Made by a program: the position numbers and the translations under genes | Shown here: piece by piece, positions 8,977-17,458 of the stretch | Position numbering within the stretch: the first letter of the stretch is position 1 | Layout: each line of letters begins with the position of its first letter | Notes under the pieces: generated by a model | The model's input: only the letters and a program-made list of their open reading frames with translations | What the model was told of the DNA's origin: nothing | The model's database searches: none | NCBI RefSeq assembly: GCF_018141445.1 | Contig: NZ_CP058649.1 | Span: 1,321,001 to 1,385,000, forward strand | DNA length: 64,000 nucleotides | From: Vallitalea pronyensis | GTDB lineage: Bacteria; Bacillota; Clostridia; Lachnospirales; Vallitaleaceae | Direction of reading: 5' to 3'

Positions 8977-9550
8977 ATGGTCTTATGATGTATCGGGTAT
9001 TGACGATGAGCAATTTATTCGAGGTAAAGTCCCCATGACCAAGAGTGAAGTACGAGCGGTAACCATGAGTAAATTACGATTAATGAAAGATAGCAGGGTT
9101 CTTGATATTGGTGCAGGGACAGGGTCTGTTACCATAGAATGCGCGAGAATAGCCAAAGACGTAACGGCTGTTGAACGTCATGTAGAAGGTGTAGAACTGA
9201 TTAAAGCTAATGCAGAAGCTTTTGGTGTGGACACAGTAAAAGTCATACAAGGTCTAGCACCAGATGATTTACCGGATACCACCTATGATCGGGTTTTTAT
9301 TGGTGGCAGTGGTGGTCAGTTACCAGATATATTTCATTACTTAGATACCCATTTGGTATCGGGTGGTATCCTTGTGGCTAACACCATCACCATCGAGAAT
9401 ACAGGGAAGATATTATCTCTGTTAAAAGAAGGAACATATGACCAGATAGACGTCATTCAGATGGGGGTAAGCAGAAGCAAAGCCGTGGGTAATAGCCATA
9501 TGATGTTAGCGGAAAATCCCATTACCATATTGTCGGCAAGAAAACAATAA
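8966..9550 (+). CDS. cbiT: Cobalt-precorrin-6B C15-methyltransferase, decarboxylating
   Basis: This protein of about 194 residues has a Rossmann methyltransferase fold. Motif I is VLDIGAGTGSVTIECARIA, followed by VTAVERHVEGVELI and DRVFIGGSGGQLPDI, all typical of CbiT. The N-terminal segment (IRGKVPMTKSEVRAV) is the family substrate lid. ATG 8966 is preferred over an earlier TTG at 8960. The start lies inside cbiE, which suggests coupling of the two partner enzymes. A gap of 107 bases follows before cbiF; it contains the repeated word TTGCATG but no clear control element. Confidence 0.94.
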   Translation: MTHRWSYDVSGIDDEQFIRGKVPMTKSEVRAVTMSKLRLMKDSRVLDIGAGTGSVTIECARIAKDVTAVERHVEGVELIKANAEAFGVDTVKVIQGLAPDDLPDTTYDRVFIGGSGGQLPDIFHYLDTHLVSGGILVANTITIENTGKILSLLKEGTYDQIDVIQMGVSRSKAVGNSHMMLAENPITILSARKQ

Positions 9551-9657
9551 AGTTGCATGCATACCAAGGACAATTATTGTTCACTTTTGCTTGCATGTTG
9601 ACTTTGCAACAAAGCATAAGACAACAAGAATGACTATTTTATAGAGGAGGAAACATA

Positions 9658-10419
9658 TTGCATAAGGTAGTATTTGTGGGAGCAGGACCAGGCGATCCAG
9701 AGCTGATTACCATGAAAGGAAAAAAGGCCATCGATGAGGCAGATATCATTATATATGCAGGATCCTTGGTGAATAAAAAAGTATTGGAAGGATGTCAAGA
9801 AAGTGCAGAGATTTATAATAGTGCAAGCATGCATCTTGATCAAGTCCTTGACGTCATGATAAAAGGTATAGCAGATAACAAGCAGGTTGTAAGAGTACAT
9901 ACAGGGGACCCATCTATCTATGGCGCCATTAAAGAACAGATGGATGCTCTAGAAGCAAAAAAAATACCTTTTGAAGTCATACCAGGGGTCAGCTCTTTTT
10001 GCGGCGCAGCAGCAGCCATTAAGAAAGAATTTACCCTTCCAGATGTGTCCCAAACCGTTATATTGACAAGAATAGAAGGAAGAACACCTGTACCGGATAA
10101 GGAATCATTAGCGTCACTAGCCAGCCACCGAGCCAGTATGGCCATATTCTTATCGGTAGGGATGATGGATAAAGTCGTTGGTGAGTTAGGAAAACACTAT
10201 CCCATGACCACACCCATAGCAGTGATTCAAAGGGCCACTTGGGAAGATGAAAAAATCATTATAGGAACCCTTGACAACATTGCCGAACAAGTAAAAGAAG
10301 CAGGAATAACCAAGACAGCTCAAATACTCGTAGGTGATTTTATAGATTGTGATTATACGTTATCCAAGCTGTATGATCAACATTTTACACACGAATACCG
10401 AAAGGCTGTGGATGTATGA
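9658..10419 (+). CDS. cbiF: Cobalt-precorrin-4 C11-methyltransferase
   Basis: This 253-residue tetrapyrrole methylase has VFVGAGPGDPELITMKGKKAI, HTGDPSIYGAIKEQ and EVIPGVSSFCGAAAA, and later VILTRIEGRTPVP, which is diagnostic for CbiF/CobM. It adds the C-11 methyl group. The start is a TTG codon placed 7 bases after a perfect GAGGAGG; no ATG in this frame is better placed. It overlaps cbiG by 4 bases. CbiF and CbiG act in succession: methylation, then opening of the delta-lactone. Confidence 0.95.
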   Translation: MHKVVFVGAGPGDPELITMKGKKAIDEADIIIYAGSLVNKKVLEGCQESAEIYNSASMHLDQVLDVMIKGIADNKQVVRVHTGDPSIYGAIKEQMDALEAKKIPFEVIPGVSSFCGAAAAIKKEFTLPDVSQTVILTRIEGRTPVPDKESLASLASHRASMAIFLSVGMMDKVVGELGKHYPMTTPIAVIQRATWEDEKIIIGTLDNIAEQVKEAGITKTAQILVGDFIDCDYTLSKLYDQHFTHEYRKAVDV

Positions 10420-11444
10420 AATGGGCCATGGTAGCGCTGAATAGACAAACCGTTGCCTATGCTGTTAAGATGCGAGAAAAGTGTGCGGATCTTGCAGACA
10501 TACATATTTATACATTGCCCAAATATCAAGTAGAGCATGTTGAAGTTATAGAAGGTGGTTTGAAGGCTTTTAATCAAGTATTATTTAAAAACTACAAGGT
10601 GATTATTTATATGATGGCCATGGGCATTATTGTCAGGGACATCGCACCTTATTTAAAACATAAAAGTATGGACCCTGCGGTATTGTGTTTATCACCGGAT
10701 GGGTCATACCTTATTCCTGTTTTATCGGGACATCTTGGTGGAGCCAATAAGATTGCTAGGCATCTATCCAGCAGAATCCAAGCTAAGCCTGTTATTACAA
10801 CGGCATCGGATTTGATGCACAAAACAGCTGTGGACTTATTAGCCAAGGACCATGATTTGGTGATTGGTAATTATCAAGATGCCAAGCTATTAACGGCAAT
10901 GATGATTAATGATGACCAAATTGATATCATTTCGGATATACCCATGAAGGGTATTGAGCTTACAACAACTTTAAGAGAAGGAACTAAGGGAATTATCCAT
11001 ATCACCCATAGAACCCATAAGAAATATCCTCTACCAACGGCAACCCTGATACCCAGAAACATTGTCATTGGTATTGGTGCTAAAAGGGACACCACTTACG
11101 AAGCCATTCATGGATTTTTAAAGGATTGTCTGAAACAACATCATCTATCAAGAAAAGCCATTGGATGTGTAGCATCCATTGACTTAAAAAAGGATGAGGC
11201 TGGTATTTTAGAACTGGTAAAACAATTAGATGCAACCTATTGTGTCTATACCGCGGAGGAACTTGCACAGGTCGTGGAGCGGTTTGACCAATCGCCTTTT
11301 GTGAAACAGATTACAGGGGTTGGAGCTGTGTCCATGCCCAGCGGTTATTTAGCATCCAATAAGGGTACATGTATAGCTAAGAAAATGAAACACAACGGTA
11401 TAACCATCAGCATATGGGAAGAAAGGAAGGACATCCATGATTAA
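10416..11444 (+). CDS. cbiG: Cobalt-precorrin-5A hydrolase
   Basis: This 342-residue protein opens the delta-lactone of cobalt-precorrin-5A and releases acetaldehyde, a step specific to the anaerobic pathway. The N-terminal domain has VIIYMMAMGIIVRDIAPYLKHKSMDPAVLCL and PVLSGHLGGANKIARHL, both conserved in CbiG. The C-terminal domain begins with VIGIGAKRDTTYEAI and ends with a CobE-like fold (GVGAVSMPSGYLAS). Length is normal. It overlaps cbiF and cbiH by a few bases. Confidence 0.95.
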   Translation: MKWAMVALNRQTVAYAVKMREKCADLADIHIYTLPKYQVEHVEVIEGGLKAFNQVLFKNYKVIIYMMAMGIIVRDIAPYLKHKSMDPAVLCLSPDGSYLIPVLSGHLGGANKIARHLSSRIQAKPVITTASDLMHKTAVDLLAKDHDLVIGNYQDAKLLTAMMINDDQIDIISDIPMKGIELTTTLREGTKGIIHITHRTHKKYPLPTATLIPRNIVIGIGAKRDTTYEAIHGFLKDCLKQHHLSRKAIGCVASIDLKKDEAGILELVKQLDATYCVYTAEELAQVVERFDQSPFVKQITGVGAVSMPSGYLASNKGTCIAKKMKHNGITISIWEERKDIHD

Positions 11445-12162
11445 TATTGTTAGCACAGGCCCAGGACAACAAGATTGTATGAGCTATGAAGCGGTAGAAG
11501 CCATCAAACAATCCGATGTCATTGTTGGATACAAGAAATATATCGAACTCATTACACCTCTCATCCATGAACAGGAAGTCTTTTATAACGGTATGAAAAA
11601 AGAAGTGGACCGTTGTAAAAAAGCCTTAGCATTTGCAAAAGCTGGAAAAACAGTAGCCATGGTAAGTGGCGGCGATGCAGGCATCTATGGTATTGGTGGC
11701 ATTATGCAAGAGATCGTATTAGAAGAACAAAGTGATATCGAGGTAAGATGCTATCCGGGGATAACATCTGCTCATGCAGCAGCGGCTGTATTAGGTGCAC
11801 CTATTGTTCATGATTCTGTGTACATCAGCCTCAGTGATTTACTTACAGATATAGAAGTCATTAAGAAGCGTCTTCACGCAGCAGGTATGGGGGATTTTAT
11901 CACATGTATCTATAACCCTAAGAGTAAAGGTCGCCCTCATTATATCAGCATGGCTAGGGATATTTTACTGGAATATAAAGATAGCCAGACACCAGTAGGC
12001 ATTGTGAAAAATGCTCGTCGAGATAACCAAGAGGTTTACATCACAACACTGCAAGACATGTGTGATGTTCCCATCGACATGTCCAGTATGGTGATCGTGG
12101 GTAATGGTGATACCTATGTGAAGAACGGTAAAATGATTACGCCAAGAGGTTACAGAAGGTAA
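11437..12162 (+). CDS. cbiH: Cobalt-factor III / precorrin-3B C17-methyltransferase
   Basis: This 241-residue tetrapyrrole methylase carries out the ring contraction linked to C-17 methylation. It has VSTGPGQQDCMSYEAVEAIKQ near the start, VAMVSGGDAGIYGIGGI as the SAM motif (GDAGIYG is diagnostic of CbiH/CobJ), and RCYPGITSAHAAAAVLGAP. The late segment ITCIYNPKSKGRP is also typical. It overlaps cbiG by 8 bases and is followed 10 bases later by the cbiJ start. Confidence 0.95.
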   Translation: MINIVSTGPGQQDCMSYEAVEAIKQSDVIVGYKKYIELITPLIHEQEVFYNGMKKEVDRCKKALAFAKAGKTVAMVSGGDAGIYGIGGIMQEIVLEEQSDIEVRCYPGITSAHAAAAVLGAPIVHDSVYISLSDLLTDIEVIKKRLHAAGMGDFITCIYNPKSKGRPHYISMARDILLEYKDSQTPVGIVKNARRDNQEVYITTLQDMCDVPIDMSSMVIVGNGDTYVKNGKMITPRGYRR

Positions 12163-12172
12163 GGTGAAGCTT

Positions 12173-12931
12173 ATGCAAATACTTATTTTTGCAGGGACGC
12201 GTAATGGAAGAGAATTAGCTGTGGAATTAGCGGATAAGGGTCATGGTGTTACGGTTTCTTCCATGAGTGCACATGGTAATGGTCTTGTTCCAGAACATGG
12301 ACATATTAAGGGTATATATGGTAAGATGATTCAAGAAGATATTGAGCAGTATATGAGGGAACAGCATATAGATGTGGTGATTGATGCAACACATCCATAT
12401 GCTGTGGCTATATCACGTAACATTATAGGAAGCACCCATGCCCTAGGTACACCCATGATCAGGTACGAGAGAAAGTCAAGTATTTGTAAAGATATGGGAA
12501 AGCATGTGGACACTTACGCAGAAGCCTGTCAGTATTTGAATAACCATCAAGGTCAAATATTGTTCTCAACAGGTGTTAACCATATTGATGAACTGGTAAG
12601 GCTATTGGATAAAAAACGTATGGTTGTGCGTATATTGCCTGTAGAAACATCCATACAAAAAGCATATGATTGCGGTTTACAAGACAATCAGATTATCGCT
12701 CTTAATCCACCCTATACACTGGAAGATAATTTAAAGCACATTAAAACGTATCATATTCAATATCTTGTTACCAAAGATAGTGGACATGAAGGTGGTACAT
12801 GTATGAAAATAGAAGCTGCCAAACAAGCAGGTATCGAATTAATTGTTATCGATCGACCAAAGATACAGTATCCTGTTTGTTACGATGAGAAAGAAAAGGT
12901 CTTGGCACATGTTTATGGATTGAACAAGTAA
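12173..12931 (+). CDS. cbiJ: Cobalt-precorrin-6A reductase
   Basis: This protein of about 252 residues reduces the corrin ring using NAD(P)H. CbiJ/CobK features are the N-terminal ILIFAGTRNGRELAVELADKG, VIDATHPYAVAISRN near residue 75, FSTGVNHIDEL near 130, and VTKDSGHEGGTCMKIEAAKQAGI near the end. ATG 12173 is preferred because AAGGTG lies 6 bases upstream; the open frame also offers GTG 12164, which is part of that ribosome site. It is the last corrin gene in the operon. No strong terminator is visible in the 78 bases before the AraC gene. Confidence 0.93.
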   Translation: MQILIFAGTRNGRELAVELADKGHGVTVSSMSAHGNGLVPEHGHIKGIYGKMIQEDIEQYMREQHIDVVIDATHPYAVAISRNIIGSTHALGTPMIRYERKSSICKDMGKHVDTYAEACQYLNNHQGQILFSTGVNHIDELVRLLDKKRMVVRILPVETSIQKAYDCGLQDNQIIALNPPYTLEDNLKHIKTYHIQYLVTKDSGHEGGTCMKIEAAKQAGIELIVIDRPKIQYPVCYDEKEKVLAHVYGLNK

Positions 12932-13009
12932 GTGAACAGCTCAAACATCACAATTTCGGTCAAGAAACAGTAACCGTTTCTATGTTATTCTGTAATAGGA
13001 GGTGAGGGA

Positions 13010-13912
13010 GTGACGAACCAAGAACAGGTAGATGCAGTAAGCAGAATGCAAAACTATATTCATGAACATATGCATGAGCCCATCACATTATATGATTTAT
13101 CCCAGGTTGCTGGGTATTCGCCATGGCATAGCGCTAAGATATTCAAGCAACTAACGAACAAGACAGCTTTTGAGTATATACGAGATTTACGGTTATCACG
13201 TGCTGCTCTTGTCCTAAGGGATCAGAAGACAAAAGTACTTGATGTGGCCCTTGATTATGTGTTTCAATCTCATGAAGGTTTTACAAGAGCATTCTCCAAA
13301 GCATTTGGTGTATCGCCTAAGCGGTATGCCGATAATCCAACTCCCATTAAACTCTTCATTGATTATCCTGTTCGTGATTATTATCACTATAAGAAGGGAG
13401 ACCGCAATATGAAGGAAAAGAAAGAGACACATACTGTTTTTGTCCAAGTGATTGACCGTGAGGCAAGGAAACTTATACTAAAGAGGGGTGTGAAAGCAAC
13501 CCATTATTTTGAATACTGTGAAGAGGTTGGTTGTGATATTTGGGGGATATTAACCAGTGTGAAAGATGCCCTTTACGAGCCCATAGGGGTATGGTTACCT
13601 CCTAAGATGGTACCAGCAGGCACATCCATATATGCACAAGGGGTAGAAGTTTCTAAGGACTATTCAGGTAAAATACCGGAAGGGTTTGATATCATTGACT
13701 TACCCCCTTGTAAGATGATGGTATTTCAAGGCCAGCCTTATGAAGATGAACAATTTGGTGAGGCAATAGATGATGTAGAGAAAGCAATCCAAGGTTACGA
13801 TCCAACCGTTTATGGATTTGCATGGGCTGAAGACGATGGACCAAGATTTCAGTTGGAACCAAGGGGTTATCGAGGTTATATTGAAGCTAAGCCCGTCAGG
13901 GAAATAAAATAA
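13010..13912 (+). CDS. AraC-family regulator with GyrI-like effector domain
   Basis: This 300-residue protein begins with two helix-turn-helix units of the AraC/XylS type (residues about 10-110, including LYDLSQVAGYSPWHSAKIFK and VALDYVFQSHEGFTRAFSKAFGVSPKRY). A GyrI-like small-molecule binding domain follows (residues about 140-300, ending in the FAWAEDDGPRFQLEPRGYRGYIEAKP segment). SAV1445/Rob/BmrR-type proteins have this combination and sense amphipathic drugs. The GTG start follows AGGAGGTGAGGGA. A dyad AGAAAC-N7-GTTTCT (about 12964-12982) lies just upstream and may be an operator. The target genes are unknown; the permease pair downstream is one candidate. Confidence 0.9.
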   Translation: MTNQEQVDAVSRMQNYIHEHMHEPITLYDLSQVAGYSPWHSAKIFKQLTNKTAFEYIRDLRLSRAALVLRDQKTKVLDVALDYVFQSHEGFTRAFSKAFGVSPKRYADNPTPIKLFIDYPVRDYYHYKKGDRNMKEKKETHTVFVQVIDREARKLILKRGVKATHYFEYCEEVGCDIWGILTSVKDALYEPIGVWLPPKMVPAGTSIYAQGVEVSKDYSGKIPEGFDIIDLPPCKMMVFQGQPYEDEQFGEAIDDVEKAIQGYDPTVYGFAWAEDDGPRFQLEPRGYRGYIEAKPVREIK

Positions 13913-13932
13913 TACCATAAGGTAGGTAAGAG

Positions 13933-13968
13933 CTAGAAAGTGGCTAAAGGTCATTTTCTAGTTTTTTT
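13933..13968 (+). terminator. Rho-independent terminator after the AraC gene
   Basis: A stem of CTAGAAA (left) and TTTCTAG (right), extended by a TG/CA pair, closes a short loop and is followed by seven T residues. It lies about 20 bases after the AraC stop codon. Confidence 0.85.
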
Positions 13969-14138
13969 ATTTTATTGGAAAGTTCTCAATTCAACAAATG
14001 ATGTAGAAGCGTTCTCATTTGTGCTATGGAAACTTTCATAACGAAACAACTTGCTTCGCAATACGCGACATAGTCGCTTTGTTCTACGAACGCGTTATAT
14101 ACCCGCTAGAATAAATAACAGAATAAGTACTTGGATGA

Positions 14139-14167
14139 TTGACAAGCAGTAAATAGAGGGATATACT
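14139..14167 (+). promoter_or_regulatory. SigA-type promoter of the split permease genes
   Basis: TTGACA at 14139-14144 and TATACT at 14162-14167 are separated by 17 bases, close to the vegetative consensus. The site lies 40 bases before the first permease ATG. The region from the terminator to this promoter (about 13970-14138) holds no gene; it has a GCGAC-ATA-GTCGC hairpin and a CG-richer patch near 14045-14095 that stands out from its AT-rich surroundings. Confidence 0.8.
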
Positions 14168-14206
14168 AAGCAGAGCAATATAGACCATCGTAGGAGGATC
14201 TAAACA

Positions 14207-14695
14207 ATGAATCTAAGTTTATATGGCATCGCCATAATATGCCTCGTATTTTCTTATTATAAAAACAAACAGAAGACCATGAAAGCCTTAAAGAAAGCTT
14301 GGAAAGCCTTTGAGAATTTATTGCCACAATTATTAGGCGTAATTGTCCTTGTGGGCATCATGCTTGCCATATTTCATACAGAAATGATCTCAAAAGTGAT
14401 TGGAGCAGAATCCGGTTGGTACGGTACACTGATAGCTGGCATCATCGGTTCTGTCACGCTTATACCTGGATTTGTTGCATTTCCAACAGCAGCGCTTTTA
14501 CTAAAGAATGGCGCAGGGTATGTCCAGATTGGAGCGTTTGTCTCAACGTTAATGATGGTAGGTCTTATGACCTTACCTGTTGAAATAAAGTATTTTGGTA
14601 AGAAATTAAGTATTATACGAAATATGATTGCATTTATCTTTTCATTTGTTGTAGCACTAATTATTGGAAAGGTGGTAACAGGCACATGGCTATAG
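14207..14695 (+). CDS. Half-length permease of the ArsP/YraQ (PF03773-like) group, first half
   Basis: This 162-residue membrane protein has about five hydrophobic helices. The signature-like segment GSVTLIPGFVAFPTAALLLKNGAGYVQIGAF resembles the repeated motif of the ArsP/YraQ permease family, which has two such halves in one chain. A second half-gene follows with a 10-base overlap, so the two proteins probably form a heterodimer equal to one full permease. Known members export organoarsenicals or are uncharacterised, so I do not assign a substrate. The ATG is preceded by AGGAGG. Confidence 0.75.
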   Translation: MNLSLYGIAIICLVFSYYKNKQKTMKALKKAWKAFENLLPQLLGVIVLVGIMLAIFHTEMISKVIGAESGWYGTLIAGIIGSVTLIPGFVAFPTAALLLKNGAGYVQIGAFVSTLMMVGLMTLPVEIKYFGKKLSIIRNMIAFIFSFVVALIIGKVVTGTWL

Positions 14696-15216
14696 TTAAA
14701 CGGTATCGTTTTTTCATTGTAACACTCGTGATGTTAGGTGTGTTATTTCTTGTTAATAAAGAATATGGTCTGCAAGCGGTTCATGTAACGGGCTATTCCT
14801 TAAAAGAAATGGCACTTATTATTCCTCCCATATTTATTTTCTTAGGTTTATTGGATGTCTGGGTACCTAGAGAAACCATGGTGCGTTTTATGGGCGAAGG
14901 CTCTGGGCTAAAAGGTATTGTTCTAGCCTTTATCTTAGGATCTGCCGCAGCAGGACCGCTATATGGTGCTTTTCCTATAGCAGCCGTATTTATGAAAAAA
15001 GGTGTTAAGTTTACCAATATCCTTATTTTTATTGGTGCATGGTCCACCACCAAAATCCCCATGTTTCTATTTGAATTATCATCCCTTGGAACAAAGTTTG
15101 CAATCACTCGGTTATTGATTGATATTCCAGGTATCATCATTATTGCTTATTTTCTTGCAAGGATTATGCCCAAGGAAGAGATTAAGAGGATCTATGAGAG
15201 GGCTGAGTCTTTATAG
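14686..15216 (+). CDS. Half-length permease of the ArsP/YraQ group, second half
   Basis: This 176-residue membrane protein has helices at about 10-25, 40-60, 80-105, 115-135 and 145-165. The segment LGSAAAGPLYGAFPIAAVFMKKGVKFTNILIFIGAWSTTKIP repeats the pattern of the first half (small residues, then FP and an A-A-hydrophobic stretch, then K-G). This internal homology supports an ancestral two-repeat permease encoded by two coupled genes. It overlaps the upstream gene by 10 bases. No terminator was recognised directly after it. Confidence 0.75.
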   Translation: MAIVKRYRFFIVTLVMLGVLFLVNKEYGLQAVHVTGYSLKEMALIIPPIFIFLGLLDVWVPRETMVRFMGEGSGLKGIVLAFILGSAAAGPLYGAFPIAAVFMKKGVKFTNILIFIGAWSTTKIPMFLFELSSLGTKFAITRLLIDIPGIIIIAYFLARIMPKEEIKRIYERAESL

Positions 15217-15339
15217 AAAGGATTAGATAGATGTTATTTCATAGAAAGCACAGTAACTTTAGTTTATGCTATTGTGGTGTAGTTGAAGAAGACTTTATAT
15301 TGATAAATATATAGAATAGTGTTTGGAGTGAAAAAGTAG

Positions 15340-15765
15340 ATGGAGAGTAAAATAAAAACAATAGGGATATTTCCTAACAAAGGAATTAGTAACATAGACC
15401 TTAGAATGGATAAAATGGAAGTACATAAAAACATAGGAATTCCTTTTGTAGTTAAAGAAAATAGTTGCTATTTAAAAGAAGCTTATTTAAACTTTAATTT
15501 GGTTTTGGAATATAATGATTACAAAGTAAGTAATATTGAATTTGCTAGGCCTATAATAAACGATTATAAAATACTATTATATGACATAGAAATATTTAAG
15601 GTAAATGTACATGATTTTATACAAAAATTAATGAGTCAATACCATATTTTATTTGACAGTGAAAACATTAAAGATAGTTCACTTTTTGAATGTAAAGAGT
15701 TAGGGATGAATTTTTGGAGGACTTATGAAGAGCGTGAATATTTTGAGGCTATATCTATATATTGA
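15340..15765 (+). CDS. Uncharacterised 141-residue soluble protein
   Basis: I do not recognise the family. The protein is mainly beta-type by eye (alternating hydrophobic pattern), acidic, and has no signal peptide or membrane helix. The beginning IKTIGIFPNKGISNIDLRMDK and the end FWRTYEEREYFEAISIY resemble small orphan proteins that sometimes accompany toxins as immunity proteins, but no toxin gene is adjacent, so I make no functional claim. Base composition is more AT-rich than in neighbouring genes. The start has only a weak ribosome site (GGAGTG about 16 bases upstream). Confidence 0.6.
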   Translation: MESKIKTIGIFPNKGISNIDLRMDKMEVHKNIGIPFVVKENSCYLKEAYLNFNLVLEYNDYKVSNIEFARPIINDYKILLYDIEIFKVNVHDFIQKLMSQYHILFDSENIKDSSLFECKELGMNFWRTYEEREYFEAISIY

Positions 15766-15891
15766 TTTCAATAACATACATTATACTATATCATGGTTGA
15801 GCAAATAGTAAAGGAACATGTACCATAGTTGTTAAATGAATCATCATTTTACGTCACATGAACGCTAAAAACGGCATAATAAAGAAATAAT

Positions 15892-15918
15892 CTTATCTTT
15901 TATTAGATAAGTTTTTTT
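15892..15918 (+). terminator. Rho-independent terminator followed by a palindrome
   Basis: CTTATCT pairs with AGATAAG around a six-base loop, followed by seven T residues. Directly after it TTTTATGGGA and TCCCATAAAA form a second inverted repeat (about 15914-15937), which may be an operator for the following small gene. Confidence 0.8.
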
Positions 15919-16002
15919 ATGGGAATTTCCCATAAAAGCCATAGGACACCTGCTATATATTATATAATCAAATGAGGTGAATAAATATATTGGAGGTGCA
16001 AC

Positions 16003-16293
16003 ATGATACATCAGCATAAAAAAATCATAGACGACTTTCTTTGGGATGTATTAGAAGAGAAGGTTCGTACGTGTGAAGCCCATAATAAGGATGTGATAGA
16101 ACAACGGCATTCATTAAAAGAAGTGGATAAGCAGTTGAGTGATATAATGTATAACTTGGATAACAAAGAGCGTGACGTACTTGATGTGTATTTGAGTACC
16201 CGTAATTATATACAAGGGCTCATTCAATATGATTTGTACCGTCAAGGTATAAGAGATGGCATACAATTGTTAAAAGATTTAAAAGTGATATAA
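16003..16293 (+). CDS. Small helical protein of 96 residues, possibly DUF6809-like
   Basis: The protein is almost entirely alpha-helical by composition, rich in Asp, Glu, Lys and Ile, with a central segment LSDIMYNLDNKERDVLDVYL and a C-terminal IRDGIQLLKDLKVI. The layout (length about 95, a late YDLYRQGIRDGIQLL helix) reminds me of small clostridial proteins grouped as DUF6809, but this is from memory and not certain. ATTGGAGGTG stands 6 bases before the ATG. No membrane segment. Function unknown. Confidence 0.7.
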   Translation: MIHQHKKIIDDFLWDVLEEKVRTCEAHNKDVIEQRHSLKEVDKQLSDIMYNLDNKERDVLDVYLSTRNYIQGLIQYDLYRQGIRDGIQLLKDLKVI

Positions 16294-16474
16294 AAAAGTA
16301 TCAATAAGTATCATTATTATGTATAATATTAGGTGGGTATAAATGAATTGGTTATATATACCGTTCATTTAGAATTGATCACAATACGAAGTAAAGGTGG
16401 CACAATCTTTTATCAAATGGTGAAGGAGATACATAAGATAGGAATAGTAGAATAAGATGACGAGGAGGAATACA

Positions 16475-17233
16475 ATGTGGTCAAGAGAATTTATTAAGGG
16501 AAAGGCTAAAGCAGTTTTAAGGTTAAACTATTGGAAAGCTTTTGCTGTTAGTTTAGTCATATTACTAGCAGGTGGTAGCGCTAATGGTGGAAGCTTTGGT
16601 AGTGGAAGTCGTTATACCAGAGAAATTGATAATAATGGATTTTTTGATTTAGAGTTCATAAGAATATTAACGATCATAGCAGTTGTAGTAATTGTGTTAT
16701 TGCTACTGCGTATATTTATAGGTTACATGCTTGAAGTTGGTGGAAGAAAATTTTTTATCAAAGCTGCTGAAGGAGATACCTATATGAATTTAGGTTATGG
16801 TTTTAGAGAGGGTAGATACACCAATATCCTATTAACCATGATGCTACGCGGTATATTTATTTTCTTATGGACACTGTTATTAATCATACCGGGTATCATC
16901 AAATCATATGCTTATCGTATGGTACCTTATATTTTAGCTGATAATCCAAAGATTGGCTATATGCGAGCCATTCAACTCAGTAACGAAATGACGCATGGAC
17001 AAAAATTTGAAATCTTTGTATTGGATTTATCTTTCATTGGTTGGTATTTATTAGGTGTATTAGCTTTATTCGTTGGGGTCCTTTTTGTCAAACCCTACGA
17101 TGATGCAACCAATGCAGAACTTTATTTGATACTAAGAAAAGATGCTATCGAAAGAGGTTTAACATCTCATGAAGAATTAAATATGCAAGATGAGATATTA
17201 GGCACTAACCAAAAACTAAACACAACCATTTGA
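16475..17233 (+). CDS. DUF975-family integral membrane protein
   Basis: This 252-residue protein starts with SREFIKGKAKAVLRLNYWKAFAVSL, the typical entry of DUF975 proteins, and has about five hydrophobic segments. A Gly/Ser-rich loop lies after the first one. The conserved LLIIPGIIKSYAYRMVPYILADNP motif is near residue 140. The family is common in Firmicutes and has no firm function. I placed the start at ATG 16475 because GAGGAGG precedes it; an ATG at 16457 lies before that site. It stands alone between intergenic regions. Confidence 0.85.
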   Translation: MWSREFIKGKAKAVLRLNYWKAFAVSLVILLAGGSANGGSFGSGSRYTREIDNNGFFDLEFIRILTIIAVVVIVLLLLRIFIGYMLEVGGRKFFIKAAEGDTYMNLGYGFREGRYTNILLTMMLRGIFIFLWTLLLIIPGIIKSYAYRMVPYILADNPKIGYMRAIQLSNEMTHGQKFEIFVLDLSFIGWYLLGVLALFVGVLFVKPYDDATNAELYLILRKDAIERGLTSHEELNMQDEILGTNQKLNTTI

Positions 17234-17458
17234 TAACATTCATTCAGATTAGTTAAGTCACTATCAATAGCAATACTTATTAATAGTGGCTTATCCTATA
17301 CGTTGGAAACAATTACATATAAAATTAGCAACGGAAGATATGCATTAAAAATAGTTTACTAATACATATGCTGTGTACGATAAATCATTGTAATGGTTAT
17401 GATTGTACGTAGAGCAACTTTAAAAAATTGATTAAATTTACGAAGGAGGATATGCTAC

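Noticed and set aside
14374..15140. Minus-strand open frames of about 100-115 residues opposite the two permease genes
   Set aside because: They mirror membrane-protein codons, have no ribosome site and no recognisable motif.
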